From Liquorilactobacillus hordei DSM 19519 (GTDB taxonomy: Bacteria > Bacillota > Bacilli > Lactobacillales > Lactobacillaceae), in NCBI RefSeq assembly GCF_019443985.1, contig NZ_CP049303.1:1426001-1490000 (forward strand): a DNA stretch of 64,000 nt, given 5' to 3'. Within the stretch, counting starts at the first letter, position 1. The number at the start of each line of letters is the position of its first letter. A program made the position numbers and the translations under genes. Below the pieces are notes generated by a model. The model saw only the letters and a list, made by a program, of their open reading frames with translations, searched no databases and was not told the origin of the DNA. Of this stretch, positions 27,344 through 35,929 are shown piece after piece.

Positions 27344-28849
27344 ATGACAAGACTTATCGCAGTAAAAAGAGGTTTACTTGTTGGGTTGTTTGTTGGCATT
27401 ATAATAAGTTTCTTTCGTTTTACAATTAACAATCTTTTAGTTATATGGAAACAACTATATCATTTTGCTGGAACTAGCATTTCAGGACTGATTTTAATCA
27501 TTATATTTTTTATAATATTAACTTTTATAATCGGTCAGTTTATTAAGTTCAATCCACATATAATGGGTTCTGGTATTCCTGAGGTTGAACTGCAATTAAT
27601 TGATAGATTGAAGTTGAATCCTATTTCAATTCTGGTATCAAAATTCATTGCAGGTTCTTTATCTATAGGTACCGGCGGTTTTCTGGGGCGTGAAGGTCCA
27701 TCTGTTCAATTAGGTGCAGCTGTCGGACAAATTTATGCTGAAAAATTTAGACTAACTGACAATGATTGGCGCTTACTTGTTGCAACTGGAGCTGCTTCTG
27801 GTTTGTCAGCCGCTTTTGGGGCTCCTTTAGCTGGCACAATGTTTGTTCTTGAAGAAATATCACATAGCTTTTCTTCCATACTCTGGATAGAAGCCCTAAG
27901 CGGAAGCCTAATTTCAGATATGGTCGCTGATCAATTCTTTGGATTAAAACCTGTACTGTATATTCATTATGAGAATAGTTTCCCATTAAGGTATTACTGG
28001 CTTCTTTTAATTTTAGGATTAATTCTAGGTATCTTAGGGTATTTCTATCAAAAAGCAACTCTAAATATAAATTTTCTTTATAATTTTCTTGGACGAATTC
28101 CGAGAGAGAATCAAATTATCGTTATGTTAATGTCAATTCTTCCTATAGGAATTTTTTACCCTCAATTATTGGGAGGCGGGGAAAACTTAATTAAAGTTTT
28201 GTCTACAACTAAAATCAGTTTATCAGTTGGGATAGCTTTTCTTTTAATTCGCTTCATTTTTTCTGCAATTTCCTTTGGTTCTGGGGCACCTGGTGGAATA
28301 TTTATGCCAATATTGACTTTAGGTGCATTAATTGGTTTAATTGCCGGAAAATTAATGATTATGTGTAATCTAATTTCAGCATTATATTTGCCAAATATTA
28401 TAATTTTTTCATTAGCTGGATATTTTGCTTGTATCAGTAAGGCACCCTTTACAGCAGTGATTTTAATAACAGAAATGGTTGGTTCACTATCTCATCTTTT
28501 ACCATTAGCCTTCGTTTCATTAGTTGCCTATTTAATGGTCGATATTTTGGGAGGGGCACCAATTTATGAATCACTTTCCAAGAGAATTGATTTAAAACAT
28601 GAATTAAAACATATCGATTCAAGACTTGTAAGTTTTGAATTTCTTGTATCTCCACTTGGTGAGTTAAATAATAAAGAAGTCAGAGAAATTATATGGCCAC
28701 AAAACGTGATTTTGATTAAAGTATTACGCAATAATTCTGAACTTCTTGCGAAGGGTGATTTAATACTAAAGCCAAAAGATAGGTTAATTTTGTTAGCTCC
28801 TGTGGAAGATATAGCAGAAATAAAACATGAGCTTTCAGTTTTAAACTAG
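27344..28849 (+). CDS. ClC-family chloride/proton transporter with C-terminal TrkA-C domain
   Basis: 501 aa. Selectivity-filter motifs are intact: GSGIPEVE, GREGPSVQLG and GSGAPGGIFMP. The Glu of GREGP is the gating residue of chloride/proton antiporters; fluoride-specific ClC proteins differ here. About 400 residues of membrane core are followed by a soluble RCK/TrkA-C-like domain (about 415-500), as in several Firmicute ClcA proteins. The protein probably serves acid resistance or volume control. It lies 55 nt before a CPA2 antiporter gene, so both may be expressed together in ion/pH homeostasis. No fluoride riboswitch motif was found upstream. Confidence 0.92.
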   Translation: MTRLIAVKRGLLVGLFVGIIISFFRFTINNLLVIWKQLYHFAGTSISGLILIIIFFIILTFIIGQFIKFNPHIMGSGIPEVELQLIDRLKLNPISILVSKFIAGSLSIGTGGFLGREGPSVQLGAAVGQIYAEKFRLTDNDWRLLVATGAASGLSAAFGAPLAGTMFVLEEISHSFSSILWIEALSGSLISDMVADQFFGLKPVLYIHYENSFPLRYYWLLLILGLILGILGYFYQKATLNINFLYNFLGRIPRENQIIVMLMSILPIGIFYPQLLGGGENLIKVLSTTKISLSVGIAFLLIRFIFSAISFGSGAPGGIFMPILTLGALIGLIAGKLMIMCNLISALYLPNIIIFSLAGYFACISKAPFTAVILITEMVGSLSHLLPLAFVSLVAYLMVDILGGAPIYESLSKRIDLKHELKHIDSRLVSFEFLVSPLGELNNKEVREIIWPQNVILIKVLRNNSELLAKGDLILKPKDRLILLAPVEDIAEIKHELSVLN

Positions 28850-28904
28850 TAAGACTATCTGTATAATAATTTGTTAGAGAGGCTATTAGATTGGAGTGCA
28901 TTGT

Positions 28905-30071
28905 ATGTCATTTATTGGTTCCCTAGTTATTATTTTATTATTTACTACTCTTGCTGGACATTTAACCGCAAGAGTCGGAATTCCTGCGGTTTTAGGCCAA
29001 CTGTTGATTGGTATAATAATTGGTCCTGGTGTTTTAAACATTATTCATCCAACAGATCTCATTGAACAATTTGCTGAAATAGGTGTAATCTTACTTATGT
29101 TTATGGCTGGTATAGAAAGCGACATGCAGCAACTTAAAAAATATTTTAAACCTGCTCTAGCGGTCGCGTTGTCGGGTGTTTTACTGCCTGTAATTGTAAT
29201 GGGTACAGCTAGTTTTTGCTTTGGGTATCATTTTCAAGAAGCATTATTCATTGGCGTTGTTTTCTCCGCTACTTCTGTCAGCATTTCTGTAGTTGTACTA
29301 CGAGAGTTTAAAGCATTAAACAGTAAAGAAGGGGCAACTGTTCTAGGAGCAGCAGTTGCTGATGATATTCTAGGTGTTTTATTATTAAGTTTAATGATAG
29401 CTATTGTGGGCAGTAATAGTGGAACTGGTGGCCAAGAAAGTCCCAATAATATTTTATTACAGTTAGTTTTGCAAGGTCTATTTTTTGCAGGCGTTTTCCT
29501 TCTTGTTCGTTGGATTGCCCCAAGTATCATGTATTTAAGTACTAAATTACTAATTCCAACCAGTCGAACTATTTCAGCAATGATTATCTGCTTGTCAATG
29601 GCTTACATAGCTGAAGTAGTTGGTCTATCTGGTGCAATTGGAGCTTTTTTTGCAGGGATTGCTGTCGGGCAAACACCTACTAAAAAAATTGTTAATACTA
29701 ATATCGAACCAATTAGTAATGCAATTTTTGTACCTGTATTCTTTGTTAGCATTGGGTTAAGTGTTTCATTTAATAATTTTCTTGTTTCACTGCCTTTCAT
29801 TGTTATTATGACTATTCTTGCTATCCTAACTAAGTGGTTAGGTGGTGAAATGGGTTCGCTAATAGCAGGTTTTGATAGAGATAGTGGTCGGGTGATTGGA
29901 ACAGGCATGATTGCCCGTGGTGAAATGGCCTTAATCACGGCTCAAATTGGCTTCAATGCACATTTACTTGATAAGAATCTGTATATTGATATTATTTTTG
30001 TAATAGTGATTGCAACATTATTAGCACCTTTACTGTTACGCTGGTCATTGAGAAAGTTAGCTAAGATATAG
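28905..30071 (+). CDS. Cation:proton antiporter, CPA2 family
   Basis: 388 aa from the ATG at 28905, 8 nt after GGAG. About 12-13 membrane segments; VGIPAVLGQLLIGIIIGPGVL and ILLMFMAGIE are typical of NapA/KefB-type proteins, and AVADDILGVLLL contains the paired Asp residues of ion binding in electrogenic members. There is no RCK domain. It exchanges sodium or potassium for protons. It follows the ClC gene closely and ends before a terminator at 30098. Confidence 0.92.
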   Translation: MSFIGSLVIILLFTTLAGHLTARVGIPAVLGQLLIGIIIGPGVLNIIHPTDLIEQFAEIGVILLMFMAGIESDMQQLKKYFKPALAVALSGVLLPVIVMGTASFCFGYHFQEALFIGVVFSATSVSISVVVLREFKALNSKEGATVLGAAVADDILGVLLLSLMIAIVGSNSGTGGQESPNNILLQLVLQGLFFAGVFLLVRWIAPSIMYLSTKLLIPTSRTISAMIICLSMAYIAEVVGLSGAIGAFFAGIAVGQTPTKKIVNTNIEPISNAIFVPVFFVSIGLSVSFNNFLVSLPFIVIMTILAILTKWLGGEMGSLIAGFDRDSGRVIGTGMIARGEMALITAQIGFNAHLLDKNLYIDIIFVIVIATLLAPLLLRWSLRKLAKI

Positions 30072-30097
30072 TGTGTAGATTATGAAAAGTTTTTAAA

Positions 30098-30143
30098 AGT
30101 TCCCACAAAGTGAACGAGAATACTTTGATTTTGGGAGCTATTT
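30098..30143 (+). terminator. Terminator of the ClC-CPA2 unit
   Basis: AGTTCCCA with TGGGAGCT (one mismatch) and CAAAGT with ACTTTG stack into one hairpin, then TTTT. Confidence 0.75.
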
Positions 30144-30161
30144 TAATTTAAGAAGGGAACT

Positions 30162-30647
30162 ATGAAATTGAAAAAATGGCAAGCTAATTTAATTTTACTT
30201 TTAACTGCAATTATTTGGGGAAGTAGCTATATTTTGATTAAAATGGCTCTTAAGGGGAATATGCCTTCAGGTGTAATCAACACCTTGCGAGGAGCAATAT
30301 TTGCGAGGTTAATTTATATATTTTTTAGAAAAAGATTACATAAATTAACAAAGAAGGATCTAAGAATAGGTGTTTTAGCTTCTTTCGAGGGACAAACATT
30401 ACAAGTAATTGGTCAAAAGTATACTGATGCTACTTCATCAGGGATTATTTTAATGACTGAATCATTATTTGGCAAGTTTATTTTCAGTTACCCTTGGTTT
30501 CGAAGAATTAAGCTACAATTTGTTAATTGGAGGAACCTTAATAATTGTCTCTATATTGGTCATGGAAATTAATATCAGGCAACTCGTCTTTCAAAAAAAT
30601 GGCGTAACTTTAGGAAAGACTAATGCTCACTTTAGTCTCATCGTCTA
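30162..30647 (+). pseudogene. EamA/DMT transporter with internal deletion and frameshift
   Basis: The start is normal (GAAGGGAAC site; LILLLTAIIWGSSYILIKMAL, TM1, through KKDLRIGVLASF). It then jumps straight to the end of the second EamA repeat (GQKYTDATSSGIILMTESLFG), so most of the middle, about half of the roughly 300-aa protein, is missing. Right after SLFG a frameshift follows: the matching continuation, SLFSVTLGFEELSYN then LLIGGTLIIVSILVMEI, is in another frame and runs to a TAA at 30645-30647. The product cannot form the usual ten-helix transporter. Confidence 0.85.
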
Positions 30648-30768
30648 AAAGATGGTTGCGGGTAATAATAATGTAAAATTATTCTGAAAAGTTGTCAAAA
30701 TTAATTCATTATTAGACGGTCAGATACTCATAAAATATTAGCCCAACCGTAAGAACTTTTTTCGATTG

Positions 30769-31248
30769 TTACTTTTCACGTAACTCATTAATTTCCTTTA
30801 ACATTTCTGCAAATCTTGCAAGTTCTTTATTACTAAATCTTGTGCCTATTTTATTTAGTTTCTGATTCTCTGTTTTATGATACTGCACATGTAAAATAGT
30901 CAAAGTTTGACCAGATTCAGTTAATTTTAAATACACATCTTTTTTATTATCGGTGTGGTGATATTTTTTTACCAATCTCTTTTTTACTAACCGATTAACT
31001 ATTTTTGAAACTGTTCCTTGAGGGAAGTAGACAGTTTCAACTAGCTCTTTTATTCTAATTTCTGAATGAGCTGCTATCAGATTTAAAATGTCTAAATCAG
31101 TCACAGAAACATCAGAGATTACTTCACTTAAGGCTATTTCAGTAGCATGTTTTAATAAATGTTCATGAACTTTCTTTGTATTATCAAATGCTAAATATCG
31201 ATGTAATTCATTATCAATCTGCTTTAATAGTGGGTTTAATTCCGACAT
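30769..31248 (-). CDS. MarR-family regulator
   Basis: 159 aa from the ATG at 31248, which follows GGAGGAATATAT; longer frames run into the divergent gene. The winged helix is at about 45-115 (LDILNLIAAHSEIRIKELVETVYFPQGTVSKIVNRLVKKRLVKKYHHTDNKKDVYLKLT), with the Asp-rich wing of MarR proteins. It is divergent from a flavodoxin-fold oxidoreductase. Two palindromes in the gap are almost certainly its operators, one of them over its own ribosome binding site. Redox or electrophile sensing is possible, but no Cys was noted in the DNA-binding domain. Confidence 0.92.
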   Translation of the reverse strand: MSELNPLLKQIDNELHRYLAFDNTKKVHEHLLKHATEIALSEVISDVSVTDLDILNLIAAHSEIRIKELVETVYFPQGTVSKIVNRLVKKRLVKKYHHTDNKKDVYLKLTESGQTLTILHVQYHKTENQKLNKIGTRFSNKELARFAEMLKEINELREK

Positions 31249-31249
31249 A

Positions 31250-31320
31250 TATATTCCTCCGAATATAAATTGATAGTTTTTTCTTTTACTGTTATTATCA
31301 TTATATTCCAAGGAATATAA
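31250..31320. promoter_or_regulatory. Paired MarR operators
   Basis: TATATTC-CTCC-GAATATA (31250-31267) overlaps the marR ribosome binding site. TTATATTCC-AA-GGAATATAA (31301-31320) lies about 20 nt before the oxidoreductase start. Both share the arms TATTC/GAATA and lie 52 bp apart centre to centre (five DNA turns), which suits simultaneous repression of both genes. Confidence 0.75.
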
Positions 31321-31341
31321 AAATGTAAAGAAGGAATTAAT

Positions 31342-31938
31342 ATGCATGTAGTAATTGTACTTGACCATCCGTATACTTTGAAATCAAGTGAAAATATCCC
31401 ACATAAAAGATCATACTCAGCAGCGCTTACCAAAAATTCCGTTGATATCTTAAAAGCACATAATCATACTGTTGATCTTATAGATTTACAAGCAGACCAT
31501 TTTAATCCTGTTATAGATAAGCAGGGGTTAACAAATTGGCGTACTAAAGAATATGTAGATGAACAAAGTCAAAATTATCTATTACGATTGAAAAAAGTGG
31601 ATGAAATAATTTTTACCTTTCCTGTTTGGTGGGAAGTAATGCCTGCCATGTTAAAAGGCTTTATTGATAAAGTCTTTTGTAAGGGTCAGATAATAAAAAT
31701 TGATGGACAACGCCAAATTTTAAGTTTAGATACAAAAATTAGAATTTTAACAGTTATGGGTACGCCTCGTTTTATTTATAAACTACATTATCGAAATCCA
31801 CTTGAAAACATGCTTAAAAGGGGAGTATTCGGAAAAATGGGTCTAAAAAATTTTAAAATAGCTTACTTCAACGCTGAAGATCAATCTGAAGTAAAAAGAG
31901 CTAACAACCTAAAAAATATTGGCAAATATATTCTTTAG
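31342..31938 (+). CDS. NAD(P)H oxidoreductase, flavodoxin-like (MdaB/KefF type)
   Basis: 198 aa. The pattern VVIVLDHPYTLKSSENIPHKRSYSAALTK at the start and FTFPVWWEVMPAMLKGFIDKVFCKG in the middle is that of the FMN- or FAD-binding NQO family; the Pro-Val-Trp-Trp loop binds the flavin. These enzymes reduce quinones by two electrons to limit oxidative damage. The site is AAGAAGG. A MarR gene is divergent and two operator-like palindromes lie between, so expression probably responds to quinones or other electrophiles; that is inference. Confidence 0.9.
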   Translation: MHVVIVLDHPYTLKSSENIPHKRSYSAALTKNSVDILKAHNHTVDLIDLQADHFNPVIDKQGLTNWRTKEYVDEQSQNYLLRLKKVDEIIFTFPVWWEVMPAMLKGFIDKVFCKGQIIKIDGQRQILSLDTKIRILTVMGTPRFIYKLHYRNPLENMLKRGVFGKMGLKNFKIAYFNAEDQSEVKRANNLKNIGKYIL

Positions 31939-31948
31939 GTTGTTAGCT
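31899..31948 (+). terminator. Hairpin over the end of the oxidoreductase gene
   Basis: AGCTAACAACCTAAA (31899-31913) and its complement at 31934-31948 form a perfect 15-bp stem around a 20-nt loop. The second arm contains the stop codon. There is no good T run, so termination is uncertain. Confidence 0.6.
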
Positions 31949-32154
31949 TACTATTTTAAGGCCAGTCATTGTAGTGGTTAAGTGTTAGAATTGGTGAACA
32001 ACGGTACTTTAAAAATTGTACTAAAGTCACGTAAAAAAGAATTTTTGGTCTTGGTCAAACATTCGCATGTTTTGATGTGTTAGACTGATTATTGGGAGAT
32101 ACTATTCAATGACTTATGCATACAATTTATCGGTTTGGTAATCAGCAAAATTGA

Positions 32155-32517
32155 AGTTCGTTACCTTCAGCAGGTAATGTAGAAAATTATACAGGATATA
32201 TTGATGATGGGATAAAATTATTAGAAAAGTTAGGTTATACACTAAATATTTTTGATATATCCACTGAGAGTCAAAAGAAATGTTATCAGGAAATAGCAAA
32301 TGCAAAAATTATATGTATTTCAGGTGGAAATACTTTTTATTTACTTCAAGAAATTAAAAAGAAAAATCTTGTTCCATTACTAAAAGAAAAACTTAATAAT
32401 GATTGCCTATATATTGGTGAATCTGCTGGAGGAATAATTCTAGCGGAAGACATTGAATATAATAAAATCATGGATAGCACTTCTTTAGCACCTGAATTAA
32501 AAGACTACAGTGGTTAA
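32155..32517 (+). pseudogene. Peptidase E-like (family S51) fragment
   Basis: An open frame without a usable start gives about 120 residues that clearly belong to peptidase S51. It starts near LPSAGNVENYTGYIDDGIKLLEKLG, followed by ISGGNTFYLLQEI and GESAGGIILAEDI. The Ser in GESAGG is the nucleophile of aspartyl dipeptidases. An upstream in-frame TGA (32152-32154) removes the N-terminus. The frame stops at 32515-32517 well before the usual length of about 205-230 aa, so the last third is lost. It is not functional. Confidence 0.8.
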
Positions 32518-32689
32518 TGATATTGTTCGTGGTACTTATTTCCTATGTATTTTTCAAGGTAACTAGTAAAATTGAGAATTAACCCAGCTATAATTTCAAA
32601 AAAATGGTGAGTATTTATAAAAGTCAAAGATGGTTAAAAGTTGCTTAAAATGATAAAAATAGAGAAAAAAGTAATTTTTCTTTTTTAAA

Positions 32690-32726
32690 AGAAAACGCTT
32701 GCATTTTTTCAGATATATGGTATATT
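32690..32726 (+). promoter_or_regulatory. Promoter with cre-like CcpA site
   Basis: AGAAAACGCTTGCA (32690-32703) agrees with the cre consensus TGWAARCGYTWNCW at 13 of 14 positions. It overlaps the -35 TTGCAT (32699-32704), and TATATT (32721-32726) follows after 16 bp. The gene behind it is decayed, so this is a leftover control region, still probably able to start transcription under carbon catabolite control. Confidence 0.55.
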
Positions 32727-32742
32727 ATTGGTGTAGGGGATT

Positions 32743-32855
32743 ATGGCGGATGCTGTAATCAAAGTTTCATCAAAAGAAACAAGTACTCTGATGAAGCAAA
32801 AATAGCTGCCGCAAGGTGGTTAGAAAAGAGGCCAGAGTTTGAAAATCCCTTATAA
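32743..32855 (+). pseudogene. Decayed small gene of unknown function
   Basis: GGGGATT precedes ATG at 32743. The frame encodes 20 residues (MADAVIKVSS...) to a TAG at 32803-32805. A second frame over the same end gives IAAARWLEKRPEFENPL to 32855; a frameshift near 32800 would join them. I do not recognise the protein. Its promoter with a cre-like site suggests it once belonged to a carbon-regulated catabolic gene. Confidence 0.35.
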
Positions 32856-33015
32856 TAGGCAGTCCAGTAGTTAATTGATAAAGTTGCTGATGATTTTAAA
32901 GTGATTTAAAGTTGTTGCTACGGAATTGGTTAAATTAAAAGAAAAAGTGATGTGTCAGAAGCAGAAACTTTATCTTACTGGGCTGTTTTAATTTGCTTAT
33001 TAATAATTTACATGG

Positions 33016-33054
33016 AGCCAAGTCAAAAGTTGAGTTTTGACTTGGCTTTTTTTG
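33016..33054 (+). terminator. Terminator in the degenerate region
   Basis: AGCCAAGTCAAAA and TTTTGACTTGGCT pair perfectly around a 6-nt loop and are followed by T residues. It ends whatever starts at the promoter near 32700. Confidence 0.88.
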
Positions 33055-33079
33055 GCTCTTTGTCAACCGCTGTTGATGA

Positions 33080-33600
33080 GAAATTTTTATTGCGGATCAT
33101 CAAGGATTAGATAATGTTACTTTAAAAAATATCACGAGTGAACTACATGTTAAATCTCCATCGTTGTATAATCATATTAAAAACTTTGATGATATACTCT
33201 TACGAGCAGCGGATAAATCGTTAAATAACCTATATGATATGAGTCTCTTATAAAATCTATTATTGGATTGGAAAAAGACCAAGCATTATTGGCCTTGTGA
33301 AATGAATATAGGAAATTTTTTAAATCATATTCTGGACAATATTCATTAATACAGAGAGTAAATTTTTGGAATAAAAATAAGTTTTCTACATCTAAATCAG
33401 ACAAAATTCTTAAATTATTAGAAAAAATTTTATCTAGATATGATATTAAAAACACAGAGGTTATAGACTTCATTAGGGTTTGGAGAAGCTATATGCATGG
33501 ATTTCTACTTTTAGAAACTAACAATGGTTTTGGTCTAGAATTAGACGTTGATGAGTCTTTTATATATGGATTAGAAATTCTTATTACATTACAAAATTAA
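33080..33600 (+). pseudogene. TetR-family regulator, broken
   Basis: The stretch VTLKNITSELHVKSPSLYNHIKNFDDILL is a TetR helix-turn-helix of the WHG-domain kind (Leu-Tyr-Asn-His in place of Leu-Tyr-Tyr-His). The frame hits TAA near 33252, then the match continues in another frame with a TGA near 33298. It ends with DKILKLLEKILSRYD and EVIDFIRVWRSYMHGFLLLE up to a TAA at 33598-33600. The proper start is also missing. Several independent lesions mean old decay. A weak GCGAC/GTCGC hairpin with T run follows at 33624-33665. Confidence 0.75.
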
Positions 33601-33771
33601 GATATTAAAAATTCAGTCAATGTCTGCGACTTAGTTTTCATCTATATGGGTATGTCGCTTTTTTTCGCCTGATAAAAAAAGCCAAGAAAAAAGTGGAAAA
33701 TTTATCCTGCCTGATCATTTTTTCTAGGAGATGTCTCAACTTTAAAGTTTGTCACTGATCCGAAAAAATTA

Positions 33772-33811
33772 TCCTTTGAAAGAACTAAAACTCCTTTGAA
33801 AGAACTAAAAC
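33772..33811. repeat. Exact 20-bp tandem duplication
   Basis: TCCTTTGAAAGAACTAAAAC occurs twice head to tail (33772-33791 and 33792-33811) with no differences. It lies in non-coding, decayed DNA and probably arose by recent slippage. Confidence 0.9.
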
Positions 33812-34028
33812 GTAGTTACAAAATCAGGTTATGCCAACTTTAAAAGCTTTCAAGATAATTGATGGCACCTTAGAAACAAGAGGAGAGCGAAACAATGATG
33901 GTACAAGCAAGTTTAGGTGAACGACATAAAAAATGATTTCAAATGTACTTCAACTAGAAACTATAGATTAATCAGTAAAAAGATTTAAAATATGAATTAA
34001 TAACACTAAATGATGAGGTAAAATTAAT

Positions 34029-34676
34029 ATGAAGGTTTTTGGAAGCAAAAATATTGGTGTAAATTATTTTGTTCGCAAGGGGGCCTACGCGGTAATTTTT
34101 AAAAACCAAAATGAAATAGGTTTAATTAGAACACATGAACAGCAATATTTTCTTCCTGGAGGTGGTATTGAAAAAGGTGAAACTGCTGAAGATGCTTTAA
34201 TTAGAGAAATGTTAGAAGAAACTGGTTACTCTATAAAAAATAATTATCCTTTTTGTCATGCTCAAAGATACTTTATGTCTACATTGCCCGTTAAACGACC
34301 AATGTTAAGTGATGGCTATTTCTTTATCTCACAACTTGATCAAAAAATTCAAAAACCAACGGAAAAGGACAACTATTTTGAATGGATCAATATCAAAGAG
34401 TGTGAGAAACTTCTATTTCATGTTCATCAATTTAATTCTGTAACAGATGCAATAGCCCATTTTGTTGAAACTCCAACATGTATCGATGTTTTTTTAGATG
34501 ATGGAGATAAATTACAACTTATTGAACCTTTTGGAACAGAGGACTTGGTAAAATTGAATGTTCGGCCGATACCTCTTTTTAAACAAGATGGTGAACATTT
34601 GAATGTTTACAAAAAACGAATAAAAAGTAAAAACTGGAAAGCAAAATGGTCAAAACTGAGCATATTCCTTGAATAA
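34029..34676 (+). CDS. NUDIX hydrolase with C-terminal extension
   Basis: 215 aa. The Nudix box is complete at about 46-68 (GGIEKGETAEDALIREMLEETGY fits G-x5-E-x7-RE-U-x-EE-x-G-U), so it should hydrolyse a nucleoside-diphosphate-linked substrate with magnesium. One-domain enzymes end near residue 140. Here about 65 further residues (CIDVFLDDGDKLQLI to KAKWSKLSIFLE) follow, rich in Lys near the end, and I do not recognise them. The start has AGGTAAAATTAAT. The gene is intact although both flanks are decayed, so it may be a separate arrival or under selection. Confidence 0.85.
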   Translation: MKVFGSKNIGVNYFVRKGAYAVIFKNQNEIGLIRTHEQQYFLPGGGIEKGETAEDALIREMLEETGYSIKNNYPFCHAQRYFMSTLPVKRPMLSDGYFFISQLDQKIQKPTEKDNYFEWINIKECEKLLFHVHQFNSVTDAIAHFVETPTCIDVFLDDGDKLQLIEPFGTEDLVKLNVRPIPLFKQDGEHLNVYKKRIKSKNWKAKWSKLSIFLE

Positions 34677-35482
34677 ACAGAAAGGTAGTATTTTCAGTTT
34701 CACAATAAACTAACAAACATATCCATCATTTAGCATGATTTACTTGCCTTTTTATTTGGGCGCTAGAAAAGCGGAAATCTCATTGAGTTGATAAAATTCT
34801 AAGCATATCATCGAATGCGATTCCTGGTATTTCTGAATCTAATACATAAATATCAGTGGGGGAGTGTTAAATAAAAAAGGGCTGATGAATTAAAAACTGA
34901 GAAGAAAAAGGGGAAAAAAGACAACTTTTCCGTCCTCTCATCATTTCATTCGCTTAAGTACTCAATTTGAGGGACGAACGGAAAGCAATACGGACTGTGT
35001 TCTTACCAAAAAAGGTTTATAAGCAAGTCTTTGTGATGCTTCGTAAACGGATAATTCATCATTATATTGTTTTAAAAGTCGAATCACAAACTGAAAAAAA
35101 TATTTGCAGGTCTTATATCAATTTAAATAATGACATTAACATGCTGAGAGATGTATTAAGAATAAAAATTGCACGAAATTGATCGAGCATTTGGCTATAA
35201 ACGAAATTTAAGATAGTTTAAAAAGACTAACAAATACTGATTTAAAGCTCATTTAAACAGAAATAATTAATCAAATCGCAGCAAGTTTTATACACGTAAA
35301 CCAGTTAAATTCATTGAATAAATCGCTAAATTAATGGTTTTAGGTATGAAAATCAAAAATAAGTCGTCAAAATTCACTCAATAAAACTGGTTATTTTTGC
35401 TGATTATAATTTTCAACAACTATTTTTTTCAAATCTTTGCACCCTTTTTTGATTTTTATTTTCTTTTTCAAATTTATTTTTA
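34677..35482. other. Stretch without an identifiable gene
   Basis: No reading frame here has a credible start, ribosome binding site or family motif. A minus-strand scrap of about 27 codons (DIYVLDSEIPGIAFDDMLR, near 34778-34860) between stops looks like a piece of a lost gene. From about 35400 the plus strand becomes very T-rich. Confidence 0.5.
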
Positions 35483-35592
35483 CTTCTTTTTATACTCTAA
35501 AACATTGTTTTAACAGCCTTTTAAGACATGTATAAAAAGAAGAGGGGGTCTAGACTAAAATTTGCTCTTAACAATTTCAAATTTTAGTCTAG
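35483..35592. repeat. Two adjacent perfect inverted repeats
   Basis: CTTCTTTTTATAC (35483-35495) is complementary to GTATAAAAAGAAG (35530-35542). Seven nt later CTAGACTAAAATTTG (35550-35564) is complementary to 35578-35592. The second looks like a terminator stem but has a poor T run. They stand in gene-free DNA after a T-rich stretch, so they may be a mobile-element end, replication remnant or RNA gene. Confidence 0.65.
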
Positions 35593-35783
35593 TTTACATA
35601 ATATATATTATCGAAAGTAGTTTGCGTAAGTTTTGTTACCGTCTCTGTTAAATTCTATAATTTGTAGTGAAAATGAAATTATTAAAAAACAATATTATTT
35701 AGAAACCATATACTTTACAAATCATTTCATTTCGTATGTTGTTATTATGGCATACAAAAAACTTTCAACTAGTCAAACGTTGC

Positions 35784-35888
35784 TTAATCTATATCATCAA
35801 TATCAACCTTGACATCTTTATTCGCATCAATCTCTATTAGGCTAACATCTTTTAAAGCATTGCTTTTTTCGACTAACTTTTGCTCCAT
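35784..35888 (-). pseudogene. Short coding remnant, unknown
   Basis: A minus-strand frame reads ASRKSKSMEQKLVEKSNALKD then ends in an acidic tail (DVKVDIDDID) at 35784-35786. The frame is open back to about 35930 but lacks a start with a ribosome binding site; the first ATG is at 35888. The charged, coiled-coil-like composition suggests the tail of a former protein. I do not recognise it. Confidence 0.3.
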
Positions 35889-35929
35889 ACTTTTTGATTT
35901 TCTACTTGCTGTAACTTCCTTATTAAGTT

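Noticed and set aside
33177..33473. 98-codon minus-strand frame
   Set aside because: Lies antisense over the broken TetR gene, whose motifs are clear on the plus strand.
34967..35182. 71-codon plus-strand frame in the gene-free stretch
   Set aside because: Starts with TTG, lacks a ribosome binding site and shows no recognisable family; the basic composition is not enough.
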